Shown in pieces: positions 17,801 through 26,653 of a stretch of DNA of 64,000 nt. The notes beneath the pieces are model-generated. The model had not been told where the DNA came from. It did no database searches and saw only the letters and a list, made by a program, of their open reading frames with translations. Within the stretch, counting starts at the first letter, position 1. The number at the start of each line of letters is the position of its first letter. The stretch comes from Archangiaceae bacterium (GTDB taxonomy: Bacteria > Myxococcota > Myxococcia > Myxococcales > Myxococcaceae): assembly GCA_016714225.1 (NCBI GenBank), contig JADJNS010000018.1, forward strand, positions 248,001 through 312,000. Reading direction: 5' to 3'. The translations under genes were made by a program, and so were the position numbers.

Positions 17801-20800
17801 GTTCCAGGTGGAGGAGAAACCGGCGCTGCCCGGGCCCGTCACCACCCGAGCACCCTGGGAGATGATTTCGGTCACCGCTCCGGTCGCGTCGAGCACCTCG
17901 AGATTGAGCGCCAGCTCACGCGCGCTCGCGCGCCCGTTGAGCAGCGTCACGGCCAGGCCGACCGCGGCGTCCGGCCCTGCAGAGCTCGGGCTCGCAGTGA
18001 GCCCCAGGGTCAGCAGCGGGTCGGTCACTTCGAGCGCGAAGGCTCGCGTGTTGTTGCCCTCATCGAGCTCGTTCACCGCTCCGGCGGAGTCGGCGACTGC
18101 CTGCCCGGCTGTGGTTGCGGTGGGCGCAGTGAAGACCGCGGAGAGCACCGCAGTCTCGCCCGGCAACAGCGCGGGCAGCTCCAACACCTGCGGGCTGTCG
18201 CCGACTGCGATGGTGGCGCTCGCCCTGGGCGCCGAGCCGCCGCGGTTTTGTATGGTCGCCGCCACGGTGACGGCCTCGCCGGGGTAGGCCGGCGACGGAG
18301 TCACCACCACGCCCGTTACGATGAGGTCAGGCACCGAGGTGTCGTCGGTCGAGGTGTCGAGGGCAGTGATGTTGTTCTGCAGGTTCGAGTCCCGCGCGGT
18401 TCCGTCGGGGTCGACCACGAGCGAGAAGTGCTGGGCCCCCGAGTATGCGAGGAGTACCGCGTTCACCGTCGTCGTCGCGCCGGCCGCGAGGGCGGCCATC
18501 GGCACCCGCACCGTCTGGCTCACGTTGGAGCTCGGCCCTTCGTCGAATTGGACGACCGCGGTCGGACAGGCGAGTGCGCCGATGTTGCGAACCGTCGTGC
18601 TCAAAACGAGCGGTTGTCCGGCGATGCCGGGCTGGGGGTTGACTGTCGGAGCGGCAATCTCGAAGTCGCACGACTGGGTTGCGGCCCGCACGGCAACGGT
18701 GGTGCAGGCGCGGTTGTTGTCGTGACCTGACTCTTCGACGGCCGAGGAGACGTTCGCCTCGACACAGACGGTGTGCAGGCCTTCGGGCCATGGGTTCCAC
18801 GCCAGCGAAACCGGGGCAGTGCCCGTGCGCACGGCGAGAGGGCCCGCCACCGTCGTCGAGCCGATGGCGGTGTCGCCGTCGTAGAAGGTGACGGGAATGT
18901 CAGATGCGGTCAGGCCACCGACGTTCTTGAGCGTGGCGGTCAGGGTGAAGGTCTGGTTCGCGGTCGCAGGGCCTTGAGACGGCACGGTGAGCGCGAGGTC
19001 GGGCAAGAGCTTCGCGGGCTCGACGTCGAACTGGTCATTCCAGGTGTTGTGGGTGGTCCACCAGCGCAGGCTGTTGGAGCCAGAAGCGAGCCGCAGGTTC
19101 TCGTCGAGCTGGCCCTTGATGACGTTTCGCGTGGCCCAGGCGGTCGGCATCTTCGCCTTCCACGATTGGCCTCTGAAGATGAGCGCCTGCGCGCGGCCAT
19201 AGAACGGGCCACCGCCCGTGGCCGTCAGCGGTGATCCGCGAGGCATGTAGCCGACGATGACGCGCGTCTGGCCGGTGCCCGTCGCGTCGACCACCACTGG
19301 CGGCTGCTGAATCTGATTGCCCGAGTTGATGCCGGGCGAAGAGCAGGGGTCATTCGAGTCGGGGTAGGGCACCAGAACGTTGCCGTTGCGACCGTCGAGC
19401 ACCGTCAGGACCTGCTGGCAGGAGTTGGCGATGACTTGTGGCCGACCCAGCCCGTAGACGTCCGCGAGCGTGCCTGCCCACTCGTCGTCACCCGTGTTGA
19501 GCGTGGTGTCGCGCATCGCAGAGCTCCACCGAAGGTCGAAGTCTCCGCGCCAGGCGCGCACCTGCCCCTGAAGGTGCGGCGTGTAGACGGCGTACGACAG
19601 ACCGTCTTGCCCGAGTGGCCCCACCGGCGTCTGATTGAATGTGGTGATGAGGTTGAAGTTGCCGTTGAACGCCTGGCTTGCGGGCGCCGAGGCGAGCACC
19701 TGGTTGGTCGCGATGTCGATGAGGTCGGTTCCCGTGACCGCCGCGGGGAACAGGTACTGCGCCGAGCCGGTGCCGCTGAGGTCGGCGATGGCGCCGGAGG
19801 CGACGAACGAGCGCGTGCTGGACCACAGCAGCTGGCCCTGCTGCGAGAACAGCACCGCTCCGACGATGCCCTCGGTGAGCCCGAGGAATTCGAAGGTGCC
19901 GTCGCCGGTGAGGTCGAGCGCGGTGATGCGAACGTCACCCGTACCGGAGAGCGGAACGCCCTGGTTCACGTCGAGCAGTGGGTGGCCGTCGCGACCGGAC
20001 AGCACGCGAAAGACCTTCGCAGACGTCCCCGCTGCGAAGTCAGTCACGCCGTCGTGGTCGTAGTCGAGCGGTGACATGCCGGTGAAGTGGTCGCCCGGGA
20101 CGCCGGCGGTGCCGACCTGTGCAGACCACTTCGTGGCGCCGCTGGAGTCGAGCGCGTACATACGAGTCTCGTAGGAGGCCGGGCCAACCAGGTGGCCCTG
20201 GGTCAGGACGACGACTTCTCCCTGTCCGTCGCCTTCGAGGTCGACCAGCATCACGTCGCCGGGCTCACCGACCAGGTCCGCCGTCCAGAGAGGTGCGTAC
20301 GAGGCGCCAGAGCGCTCGAAGGTCGCGATGGTCGAGAAGGCCTCGGCGCCACCCACGACTCGACGAAGTCCGAGGACGAGCTCGGGCGCTTGCCGACCCC
20401 GCAGCCTGCCGCTGCGAATCGCCATGACATTGGGCCCTACGGGCTCAGGCACGTCGAGGGCGATGGCGGCTTCCAGGAAGAGGTGTCGGCCTCCCTGGAC
20501 CACCAAGGCTGGCGAGGGCTGATTGCGCGGCGTGAATCGCGAGAGCCGGGCGTGAATCTCGGGCGTCCCCTCGTCGCGAATGAAATCGCGGCGGGCGACG
20601 AAATTCGAGCGCGCAGGAATCGAGATTCGCTCTTCCGCGACGCGCTTGCCGTACGAGAAGCCCGGGGCACCCTGCCACCACTCGATGACCGCCTGAGCAG
20701 CGACGTTGGAGGTGTTGTGCACCGTCGCGCTGGCGGTGAATGGCTGGCCGACGTCGACTCCGACGGGGCTGATGTCGAGGTCCTTCGACTCGAGCGTGAC

Positions 20801-22951
20801 GGCTGTCGTCGCGGCGCTCGTCGACGTGGTGGCGCAGTTGTCGTTTTCGTTGGTCTCGGAGAGCTTGTCGAAGGGGTCGATGCAGGCGCGATAGACGCCC
20901 GGGCCCTCGGGAGTCAGCACCGGGTTCCACACCACCTGTCGCACCTCACCGGCGCCGAGTTGGACAGGAGTCGCCGTGACTTCGAGCCCCGAGGTCTCGT
21001 CGGTCAGGCGCATCAGCGTGCTCACCAGCCTCGGGCTGTCGTTGCGAATCGAGGCGGTGAGGGTGACGGGCACACCGCCTTGTGCGGAGGGATTCGACGG
21101 GTTGAGGGCCTGCACCACCAGGTTGGTTCCGGCGGTCACGTTCACTTGCACCGCGGCAAAGTTGTTGGTGCGGGCGGTGTCGTTCAGCTTGAAGAAAGGG
21201 TCGGCCTCGATGCGCAGTGTCTGCGTCGATGAGAGCGTCATCGAGAGGCCGACGGGCGCGCTGCCACCGGCGGGGACGAGGGCCACCTCGGTTGCTGCGA
21301 CGGTGTGCCCGAAGCCATCGATGGCGGCTATCTGCACTCGGCTGGCGTCGTTGCCCGACAGGTTTCTCACGAGGCCGCTCAACGTGAGCTGCCGCTCGGC
21401 GATGGCAGTGCCCTGCACCGTGAAGTCGGCCGCGAAAATCTGCAGGTCGACGGGGCGCTCTGCGCCGTTTTCGTAGAAGCGCACCGAAGTGTTGTTGTCT
21501 TCGTTGAGCTCGCTGAGGACGTTCGCCGGGTCGACTGCTGCCCAGATGGCCGTGAAGCCGCTCAACGTCGATGACGAGACCGTCACGGTGCCGACGAATT
21601 CGTGGGCATAGAGCAGCCCCTGGGGCACGGTGAGGGCGCCCAGCAGGGGGCCGGTGAGACTGCCTTTGTGCACCTCGAGAGGAACCGCGCGCGGCAGGGT
21701 CGTGCCGAGGTTCTGCACATGTACCGTGATGGCCACGGTCGAAGGCGAGGGCTGACTGAAGCTGATGCTTCCCTGCACCAGCAGCAGGTCCTGCCCGACC
21801 AGCACATTGACGAACGCGAGGGCGACGTTGTTGGTGCGGTCGAGCTCGGGCAGCAACCGCAGCGGGTCGACTTCGGCCTCGAGTTGATAGCGGCCTACGA
21901 GGCCGTCTGTCGGCAGGCTCACGGTGAGCGTGGTGGAGCCACGCGCCGCGAGCGGAGGAACGGTGAAGTTGCCAAGCACCATCGCCGTACCGCCGGCTCG
22001 CGGAATGGCGCGCACGCGCAACGGTGCAGCGGGTGCCGCGCTGTTCGAGGCGTTGCGAATCTCGATGGTCGCGGTGAGTGGCTGGCCCTGATTCAGCTGA
22101 TTCGAGCTCAGCCCGAAGAGCGCCCGGCCGGCGAGGGGCTGCGTTGGCATCATCCAGTCGGGCGCCGCGCCGAGGGCCTGAAGCGCGAGCGCAGTGGCGC
22201 GAACTCCGCCCCAGCTTCCGTCGGGCCGCTGCGCAGCCATCAGCCAGGCTCTCGCGCTGGCGACGTTCACTGCGAATGCGGCCGGGCCTTCGTTCAGGGC
22301 GAGGACGGCGGATGCCGTTGGAGTCACATCACCGAACGAGCCTCCGGGCTGCTGCTGAGCCGCCAGGCAGTTGAGCGCGTGGTCGCGGCCAAACGAGACA
22401 GCCGGGTCGCCGGTGAAGGGCTTCAGCGCTCGCGTGAGCAGCGAGGTGAGCTCGATGGAGACGTCGTTGTCGGCAACCGCGAAGCACCCCGATGGCAGGG
22501 CAAAGTCGAGCGCCCTTCGCGGAAGCGCCGTGAGGTCGGCCCCCGTCGAGGTCTCGAGCTGGCGGCTGGTGAACAGTGTCCACGCCAACGACCACGGGTC
22601 AACGGCGTCGAAGCCATCGGCGAACGACTGCACGGTTGGAGCGCCGAAGGAAAATGCGCTGCCCTTCAAGGCGACAGCGCGCCGATGGGTCAGCTCACCT
22701 TCTCGGGCTGGCGGCAGCAGGCCCAAGAAGAGTTGGCCGTCATCGAGTGCCGTCTGCGGCGCGCCGGGTAAGAGCGCCAGCGCCGCAAGCGCATCGCTCG
22801 TCGCGACCGTCGCCTCTTCAGCCGTGAGCGAACCGAACCCACCGCTGGTGTCTTGCTTCGAGAGGAGCCACGCGTAGCCGTCGCTCAGCGGATCAGCAGC
22901 CGCAGAGGTACCAACGCATAGAGATGTGACTGCCCACCACAAGCGACGCAT
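14819..22951 (-). CDS. Giant multidomain secreted protein (2710 aa): alpha/alpha-barrel, CARDB, FG-GAP, Ig-like and polymer-forming domains
   Basis: Signal peptide MRRLWWAVTSLCVGTSAAA. Residues ~20-260 are QDTSGGFG/RPDGSWGG-type repeats of the terpenoid-cyclase/prenyltransferase alpha-alpha toroid. Several CARDB adhesion repeats (DxxNN endings such as ELDRTNNVALA, ESGHDNNRACT) span ~270-800. An FG-GAP/PQQ-like segment with calcium-type loops (DLEGDGQGE, DYDHDGVTD) lies at ~830-1200, with more CARDB repeats to ~1550. A run of near-identical Ig-like repeats (DKTPPVLTLGGV, DFTAPLIAITGI, DGAPFASG) covers ~1950-2370. The last ~320 residues form a repetitive N-S-A/N-A-T beta-solenoid like polymer-forming or DUF7305 proteins. 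The start ATG has GGGGAG five bases upstream. Translationally coupled to the Rhs gene, so the two probably act together at the surface. No sortase or autotransporter signal is seen. Confidence 0.85.
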   Translation of the reverse strand: MRRLWWAVTSLCVGTSAAADPLSDGYAWLLSKQDTSGGFGSLTAEEATVATSDALAALALLPGAPQTALDDGQLFLGLLPPAREGELTHRRAVALKGSAFSFGAPTVQSFADGFDAVDPWSLAWTLFTSRQLETSTGADLTALPRRALDFALPSGCFAVADNDVSIELTSLLTRALKPFTGDPAVSFGRDHALNCLAAQQQPGGSFGDVTPTASAVLALNEGPAAFAVNVASARAWLMAAQRPDGSWGGVRATALALQALGAAPDWMMPTQPLAGRALFGLSSNQLNQGQPLTATIEIRNASNSAAPAAPLRVRAIPRAGGTAMVLGNFTVPPLAARGSTTLTVSLPTDGLVGRYQLEAEVDPLRLLPELDRTNNVALAFVNVLVGQDLLLVQGSISFSQPSPSTVAITVHVQNLGTTLPRAVPLEVHKGSLTGPLLGALTVPQGLLYAHEFVGTVTVSSSTLSGFTAIWAAVDPANVLSELNEDNNTSVRFYENGAERPVDLQIFAADFTVQGTAIAERQLTLSGLVRNLSGNDASRVQIAAIDGFGHTVAATEVALVPAGGSAPVGLSMTLSSTQTLRIEADPFFKLNDTARTNNFAAVQVNVTAGTNLVVQALNPSNPSAQGGVPVTLTASIRNDSPRLVSTLMRLTDETSGLEVTATPVQLGAGEVRQVVWNPVLTPEGPGVYRACIDPFDKLSETNENDNCATTSTSAATTAVTLESKDLDISPVGVDVGQPFTASATVHNTSNVAAQAVIEWWQGAPGFSYGKRVAEERISIPARSNFVARRDFIRDEGTPEIHARLSRFTPRNQPSPALVVQGGRHLFLEAAIALDVPEPVGPNVMAIRSGRLRGRQAPELVLGLRRVVGGAEAFSTIATFERSGASYAPLWTADLVGEPGDVMLVDLEGDGQGEVVVLTQGHLVGPASYETRMYALDSSGATKWSAQVGTAGVPGDHFTGMSPLDYDHDGVTDFAAGTSAKVFRVLSGRDGHPLLDVNQGVPLSGTGDVRITALDLTGDGTFEFLGLTEGIVGAVLFSQQGQLLWSSTRSFVASGAIADLSGTGSAQYLFPAAVTGTDLIDIATNQVLASAPASQAFNGNFNLITTFNQTPVGPLGQDGLSYAVYTPHLQGQVRAWRGDFDLRWSSAMRDTTLNTGDDEWAGTLADVYGLGRPQVIANSCQQVLTVLDGRNGNVLVPYPDSNDPCSSPGINSGNQIQQPPVVVDATGTGQTRVIVGYMPRGSPLTATGGGPFYGRAQALIFRGQSWKAKMPTAWATRNVIKGQLDENLRLASGSNSLRWWTTHNTWNDQFDVEPAKLLPDLALTVPSQGPATANQTFTLTATLKNVGGLTASDIPVTFYDGDTAIGSTTVAGPLAVRTGTAPVSLAWNPWPEGLHTVCVEANVSSAVEESGHDNNRACTTVAVRAATQSCDFEIAAPTVNPQPGIAGQPLVLSTTVRNIGALACPTAVVQFDEGPSSNVSQTVRVPMAALAAGATTTVNAVLLAYSGAQHFSLVVDPDGTARDSNLQNNITALDTSTDDTSVPDLIVTGVVVTPSPAYPGEAVTVAATIQNRGGSAPRASATIAVGDSPQVLELPALLPGETAVLSAVFTAPTATTAGQAVADSAGAVNELDEGNNTRAFALEVTDPLLTLGLTASPSSAGPDAAVGLAVTLLNGRASARELALNLEVLDATGAVTEIISQGARVVTGPGSAGFSSTWNTARRTPGSYSLRATAFESGRFVARASTTFEVLAEQASSAAVAVDKGTYSPRETVLLRGRAVNSSRNQSLLGATVTTTFFDAAGVRLQSSTRLVPSLPPLGVFELTDAHVLSPMAAEGVWHAEVELRDASGVLLASAVAPYQVQVVPNRSVVSRTTVQPMFPIGPALPTHVELTNTSSVALNNGVLSVELFDISGPQLNAAQSSASRSVSVPAGATTGFDFALATAGVNPGTKLLVTRLDGNILERLRIEAITVVDHEPPVITITGVFDGEFRRLDATPVITVVDASGFSSTITLDGAPFVSGTLVSAQASHLLQVAATDIFGNSAFAQLRFTIDKTPPVLTLGGVAPGAFVASAVTLTFSATDASPTTVSATVDGASFASGGAVTAEGQHIWTVSAVDAAGNTTTETRTFQLDFTAPLIAITGIADGDLRNTPAAVTFSATDASPTAVTATLDGAPFASGATASAEGDHVLQVRAVDAAGNTATATVHLTLDFTPPAVTVNGASDGQLARGPLTLTFSATDAHPGTTSATLDGAPFATGGTVGLEAAHTLVVSSTDAAGNSASKTVRFTLDSTAPVISITGVAEGQLSRTPVVVGFSSSDAHPGTTVGTLDGATVTSEITVSNDGAHTLTVVATDFDGNSSSTTVHFIIDKTPPTITVNGVTEGQTGTSFTPVVTVTDASAFTLSLQLDGANFVSGTTVTSAGAHTLTATATDAAGNIATRTVHFIVVPVGAAEPTFGFGVCAVNTMVIQNSAQVNGSVASNGSMQLLNAALVMGNAATKTDLTLRNSARITGVARYGGTLTVTNSATVQGGAARVTPAPSPCSCSYDVVAEVNRAKTSNDNALLTGNPSIAPYLSGGALAVRNATITLPGGTFYLTSLKVQGTARLKVAVGQRARLFVSGDVVVENSTVVGGPASQSGAVLIVSSADGVTGHVTLENASELVLRLYAPKADVALQNVSGLTGAVMGRSITVQNATRLTFDGPSDGGVPLVCP

Positions 22952-23097
22952 GCCCGCTCCCCAGAGGCTGCGTTACGAGGAGGCGACATTCTCCAGATTC
23001 TCCGAGTAGGCCTCAAGATGCACCTTGCAGCCTGATCAGCGCGGGAGTGTGCCCTCGCCCACTTTCGCGCTGTGGGCCATTCAATCGAGTCGAAGCC

Positions 23098-24693
23098 CTA
23101 CGGCCGCTCGAGCTCGACCGAGGCGTAGCCGGGCACGACGGTGGCGTCGGTGGGCGCGGTGCGCGAGACGGTGAGCGGCACCTCGATGGAGTTGAGGTCG
23201 TTGCGGTAGCCCTCGACCTGCAGCGTGCTCGCGTGGGGGAAGAACGCCGAGAGGTCGAGCTTCACCGGCTTCGAGCCGAGGTTGACGACGTAGCAGCGGG
23301 TGCGGTCTCCCTCGAAGCACAGGCCCTGCACCAACGAGCGGTCGGTGCCCTCGATGTTCCGCGCCGGAATGTCGAGCACCGTGGCGCCGGTCGCGCCCGC
23401 CGTCGCGCGCATGAACGGCTGCAGCACCCTCGCGCGGTTGAGCAGCCACGAGCCGTCGTCGCCGAGGTGCTTGCGCACCGTGCCGGTGAAGTTGAACTGC
23501 AGCAGCAGGGTGGCGTTGCCGAGGTCGTAGAGGTGCACCGTCGAGTACGCCTCGGCCAGGCTCTGCCCCCACTTCGTCTCTGTGGCAGGCGTGCCTTCGC
23601 CCGGGTCGAGCGTGCCGTCCCAGTTCGCGTTGGTCTCGGTGTACCAGACGCGCCACCCGCGCTCGTGCGCGAGAAAGGTGTCTGAGGCGCCGCTGCGCTG
23701 AAACCGGCTCTCGGTGGCGTCGACCCAGCCGGCGAGCGCGCGCTGAAACGACGTCTCGCTGTACTGGTCGGGGCTCTCGAGCGCCTTGTACGCGTGCATC
23801 GTGACGTGGGTCACCTGGTCGTGGTCGAGCACGTCGAAGAGCGTCTGGTTCCAGCTCTTCATGCGCGGGTCGGCGTCGGTGCCCGGCACGCACGAGGCCG
23901 TGGCGGCAATCTTCAGGTCGGTGCCGAAGTCGCGCTTCAGCTTGCCCGCGAGGTAGTTCGCGGCCAGGCCGTGCGCGCGCCCGGTGGGAAACGCGTCGCG
24001 CGCGTACGAGAGGTCGAAGTAGTACTCGTTGCCGAGCTCGATGAAGCGCACCGCGATGCCCTTGTTCTGGGCGCGCACGAGCATGCGCTTGAAGCGGGCG
24101 TAACGGTCGTCGAGCATGCGGTACCAGTCGGCGCTGCCGACGCTGCCGTCGAGCGCGTGGCCCAGCCCGTCGGGAGACTCGTAGAAGTCCTGCCCGGGCG
24201 TCACCATGTTCATGTGGAAGACGACGTTCGCGCCGTGCGGGCCGGCGGCGACCCGCGCGAGGTCGTCGACGCCGTAGCGCGGGCGGCTGTCTTCCGAGAT
24301 CCACCCCGCGACGCGCTCGAGCTCGATGCGGGCGGGGTTCACCCAGCCGGTGTGCGCTCCCGAGCGCTTCGCCGGGAAGAAGCGGTCGGCGTCGTAGTCC
24401 CACGAGTTGGCGAAGGTGCCGCCCGGGTACCGAATGATGCGCGCGCCCGACTCGCGCAGCGCCGCGGCGAAGTCGGGCCGCGCGGTCGACCACGGCGCCT
24501 CGTCGTGGTCGAAGCGGGGGTTGTACCCGGCGGCGTCGAGCAGCACCTTGTGGGTCGAGGCGGCGCGCACCACCCGCGGGGCTCCCGCTGCCAGCGCGTC
24601 GTCGATCGACGTCGCGTCGTCGTAGGCCGGCGCCTCGCCCTGGCACGAGAGCATCAGCCCACCCAGCAGCAGCCCTACCGTCTTCGTGTTCAT
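23098..24693 (-). CDS. Clan GH-A-like glycoside hydrolase lipoprotein
   Basis: 531 aa. A lipobox LMLSCQG lies near residue 17. The mature part has a (beta/alpha)8-barrel pattern: IRYPGGTFANSWDYD (as in GH79/GH51/GH39-like enzymes), then the acid/base Asn-Glu pair in FIELGNEYYF and the predicted nucleophile Glu in VWYTETNANWDG. A beta-sandwich tail follows (CYVVNLGSKPVKLDLS). These are retaining exo-glycosidase features; the best guess is an arabinofuranosidase or glucuronidase-type enzyme, but the substrate is not readable. The start ATG 24691-24693 gives the signal peptide; the frame is open further upstream without a leader. Single gene, stop TAG. Confidence 0.75.
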   Translation of the reverse strand: MNTKTVGLLLGGLMLSCQGEAPAYDDATSIDDALAAGAPRVVRAASTHKVLLDAAGYNPRFDHDEAPWSTARPDFAAALRESGARIIRYPGGTFANSWDYDADRFFPAKRSGAHTGWVNPARIELERVAGWISEDSRPRYGVDDLARVAAGPHGANVVFHMNMVTPGQDFYESPDGLGHALDGSVGSADWYRMLDDRYARFKRMLVRAQNKGIAVRFIELGNEYYFDLSYARDAFPTGRAHGLAANYLAGKLKRDFGTDLKIAATASCVPGTDADPRMKSWNQTLFDVLDHDQVTHVTMHAYKALESPDQYSETSFQRALAGWVDATESRFQRSGASDTFLAHERGWRVWYTETNANWDGTLDPGEGTPATETKWGQSLAEAYSTVHLYDLGNATLLLQFNFTGTVRKHLGDDGSWLLNRARVLQPFMRATAGATGATVLDIPARNIEGTDRSLVQGLCFEGDRTRCYVVNLGSKPVKLDLSAFFPHASTLQVEGYRNDLNSIEVPLTVSRTAPTDATVVPGYASVELERP

Positions 24694-24878
24694 GCGGCGC
24701 GGGTGAGCAAGCACCGTACCGGTAAGAAGGTTTGGCGATTCGCGGGCGATGGCGCCGCCTCGCCCCCGGCGAGCGGCAGGAGTGGACCGCCGAGGCGGCG
24801 GCACCTGTCCACCCGGGGCGGACGTCACCCGCGCGTTTCAAAGGCGCCTCGGGCGAGCTGACCTAGAGTTCGAGGGCG

Positions 24879-25421
24879 ATGAGCGAGCGACTGTGGTTTC
24901 AGCAGGCGATCGAAGGGCTGTTCGTTCGGGGCGTGGGCGAGGCGATGACGCCGACGCTGCGGGCCCGGCTGGTGGCGCTGGGCATCGACACCGCCGCGCT
25001 GCGCCCGGGCTACGACGCCGACGTGGTGACGCGCGCGATTCGGCTCACCGCGGCCGAGCTCTTTCCCGGCCGGTCAGAGGGCGAGGCGCTGCGAGAGATG
25101 GGCGCGTTGTTCATGCGCGGGTACGTCGAGACGCTGCTCGGCAAGGCGATGATTCAGCTCATGCGGGTGGTGGGCCCGCGGCGCTCGCTCGAGCGCATGC
25201 AGAGAAACTTTCGCACCGGCTCGAACTACATCGAGACCCGCTTCACCTCGCTCGGCCAGGGCAAGGTCGAGCTGTGGTTCAACGACGTGAGCGACATTCC
25301 CGACTACTTCGCCGGGGTGATGATCGCCGGGGACCAGATGGCCAACGCACCGAACATTCGCGTCAGCTTCACCCGGGGCGGCGCGGCCTCGTGCACCTTC
25401 CTGGTCGAGTGGGACGAGTAG
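24879..25421 (+). CDS. DUF2378 / TIGR02265 family protein
   Basis: 180 aa. Matches the myxobacterial DUF2378 pattern: LWFQQAIEGLFVRGVG start, AAELFPGRSEGEALREMGAL core, and GSNYIETRFTSLGQGKVELW with a heme-NO-binding-like C-terminal sandwich. The family is greatly expanded in Myxococcota and has no established function, which makes it a taxonomic marker for this window. Start ATG 24879. Soluble, no signal. Divergent from the glycosidase gene to its left with 185 bp between, which holds both promoters; no clear elements seen. Confidence 0.85.
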   Translation: MSERLWFQQAIEGLFVRGVGEAMTPTLRARLVALGIDTAALRPGYDADVVTRAIRLTAAELFPGRSEGEALREMGALFMRGYVETLLGKAMIQLMRVVGPRRSLERMQRNFRTGSNYIETRFTSLGQGKVELWFNDVSDIPDYFAGVMIAGDQMANAPNIRVSFTRGGAASCTFLVEWDE

Positions 25422-25509
25422 CTCGAAGGCCACACCTGCGCACGTCGCCTGACGTTCACCCGCGCTGGGCAGCTGCCTGATTTTCCCGGCGCCGAGGCAC
25501 GAATCGAGG

Positions 25510-26553
25510 GTGAGCCTTCTGCGGGCGCTGCTGCTCTTCATGGTGTTGGCGGGTTGCGACACCGAGGGCTGGGCGATCGGCGGCCCGCGGGCGACCGGCG
25601 GCGGCACGAACCACGCGTGCGTGGGGCCGGGGTGCGGCAGCGCCGGTGGCGGCGGCTTTGCTGGCGGTGGCGCGGGTGGCGCGAGCGGCACCGGTGGCGG
25701 TGGGGGAGGCGCCCCGAGCTTCGACCCCGGAGCGCTCGCCGACGCGGGCCTGCCCTGCGACGCGGCCGACGTGCTCGCTTCGTTCTGCGTGCAGTGCCAC
25801 GGGCGGCCGACCTCGGGTGGCGCTCCCATCGCGCTGGCCGCGTTGACCGACCTCACCCAGCCGTCTTCGGTCGACCCGGCGAAGAGCTTCGGCGAGCGCT
25901 CGGTCACCCGCATGCAAGACGCAGTGAGCCCGATGCCGCCTGCCGGCTACCCGGCTCCGTCGCCCACCGCGGTGTCGGCCTTCGCCGCCTGGGTCTCTGC
26001 GGGCATGCCCGAAGGCAGCTGCGCGAGCGTGGTCGGCCCCTCTGACGCCGGCGCGTTCGACGCGGGGCCGCCGGTGCTCACCTGTGCGTCGGGGCGGTTC
26101 GCGCTGCGGCCGGTGGCGGGCGACGCGCACGGAGGCCCCACCATGGCGCCGGGGCTGGCCTGCCGCAGCTGCCACCTCGGGCAGAACTTCGACGGGCAGA
26201 ACCCGGGCAACGCGATGAGCCGAACCGACACCGTGCTCGACGTGATGGGCACCGTCTTCCCGGCGCTCCACGAGAAGGACCTGTGCCGGTGGGACGCCGG
26301 CGTCGGCGCCGATGCGCTGAAGGTCGAGATTCTGGCCGCCGGCGGCGCGGTCGCCGCGCGCCTCACCGTCAACGCCGAGGGCAACTTCTACGGCGACGTG
26401 CCGGGCGGGCTGCCCAACCCGTACACCGCGCGCGTGGTGAGCAGCACCGGCGCCTCGCGCGTGATGACGACTCCGCAGACCGTCGGCGACTGCAACACCT
26501 GCCACACCGCGACGGGCGCGAGCTCGGCGCCCGGCCGCATCGCGCGGCCGTGA
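25510..26553 (+). CDS. Multihaem c-type cytochrome-like lipoprotein
   Basis: 347 aa. Signal with lipobox FMVLAGCD at residues ~10-17, then a Gly-rich linker (GGGGFAGGGAGGASG). Three CXXCH haem c motifs follow: SFCVQCHG near residue 97, CRSCHLGQN near 220 and CNTCHTA near 330. The segment after the first motif (PPAGYPAPSPTAVSAFAAWV) is the distal methionine/proline pattern of small cytochromes; the rest is a beta-rich carboxypeptidase-regulatory-like domain (GNFYGDVPGG). It probably carries electrons or senses redox at the outer membrane. The start is GTG 25510. Convergent with the halogenase-like gene, sharing a hairpin between them. Confidence 0.75.
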   Translation: MSLLRALLLFMVLAGCDTEGWAIGGPRATGGGTNHACVGPGCGSAGGGGFAGGGAGGASGTGGGGGGAPSFDPGALADAGLPCDAADVLASFCVQCHGRPTSGGAPIALAALTDLTQPSSVDPAKSFGERSVTRMQDAVSPMPPAGYPAPSPTAVSAFAAWVSAGMPEGSCASVVGPSDAGAFDAGPPVLTCASGRFALRPVAGDAHGGPTMAPGLACRSCHLGQNFDGQNPGNAMSRTDTVLDVMGTVFPALHEKDLCRWDAGVGADALKVEILAAGGAVAARLTVNAEGNFYGDVPGGLPNPYTARVVSSTGASRVMTTPQTVGDCNTCHTATGASSAPGRIARP

Positions 26554-26611
26554 GCAGGTCGCGCGCTCGATACGATGGAGTATGCGGTGCTTGAGCCTTC
26601 GGCGGGCGGTG

Positions 26612-26637
26612 GCACCCTTCGATGTCGCTCAGGGTGC
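26612..26637. terminator. Hairpin between convergent genes
   Basis: GCACCCT at 26612-26618 pairs with AGGGTGC at 26631-26637 across a 12-base loop, between a plus-strand and a minus-strand stop. There is no T-run, so it may be a bidirectional attenuating or REP-type hairpin rather than a classical terminator. Confidence 0.45.
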
Positions 26638-26653
26638 GCGGCCTCGGGTCGGC

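Noticed and set aside
23794..24861. Long plus-strand open frame opposite the glycosidase
   Set aside because: Arg/Val/Ala/Glu-rich shadow of the minus-strand gene; no domain, start signal or codon pattern.
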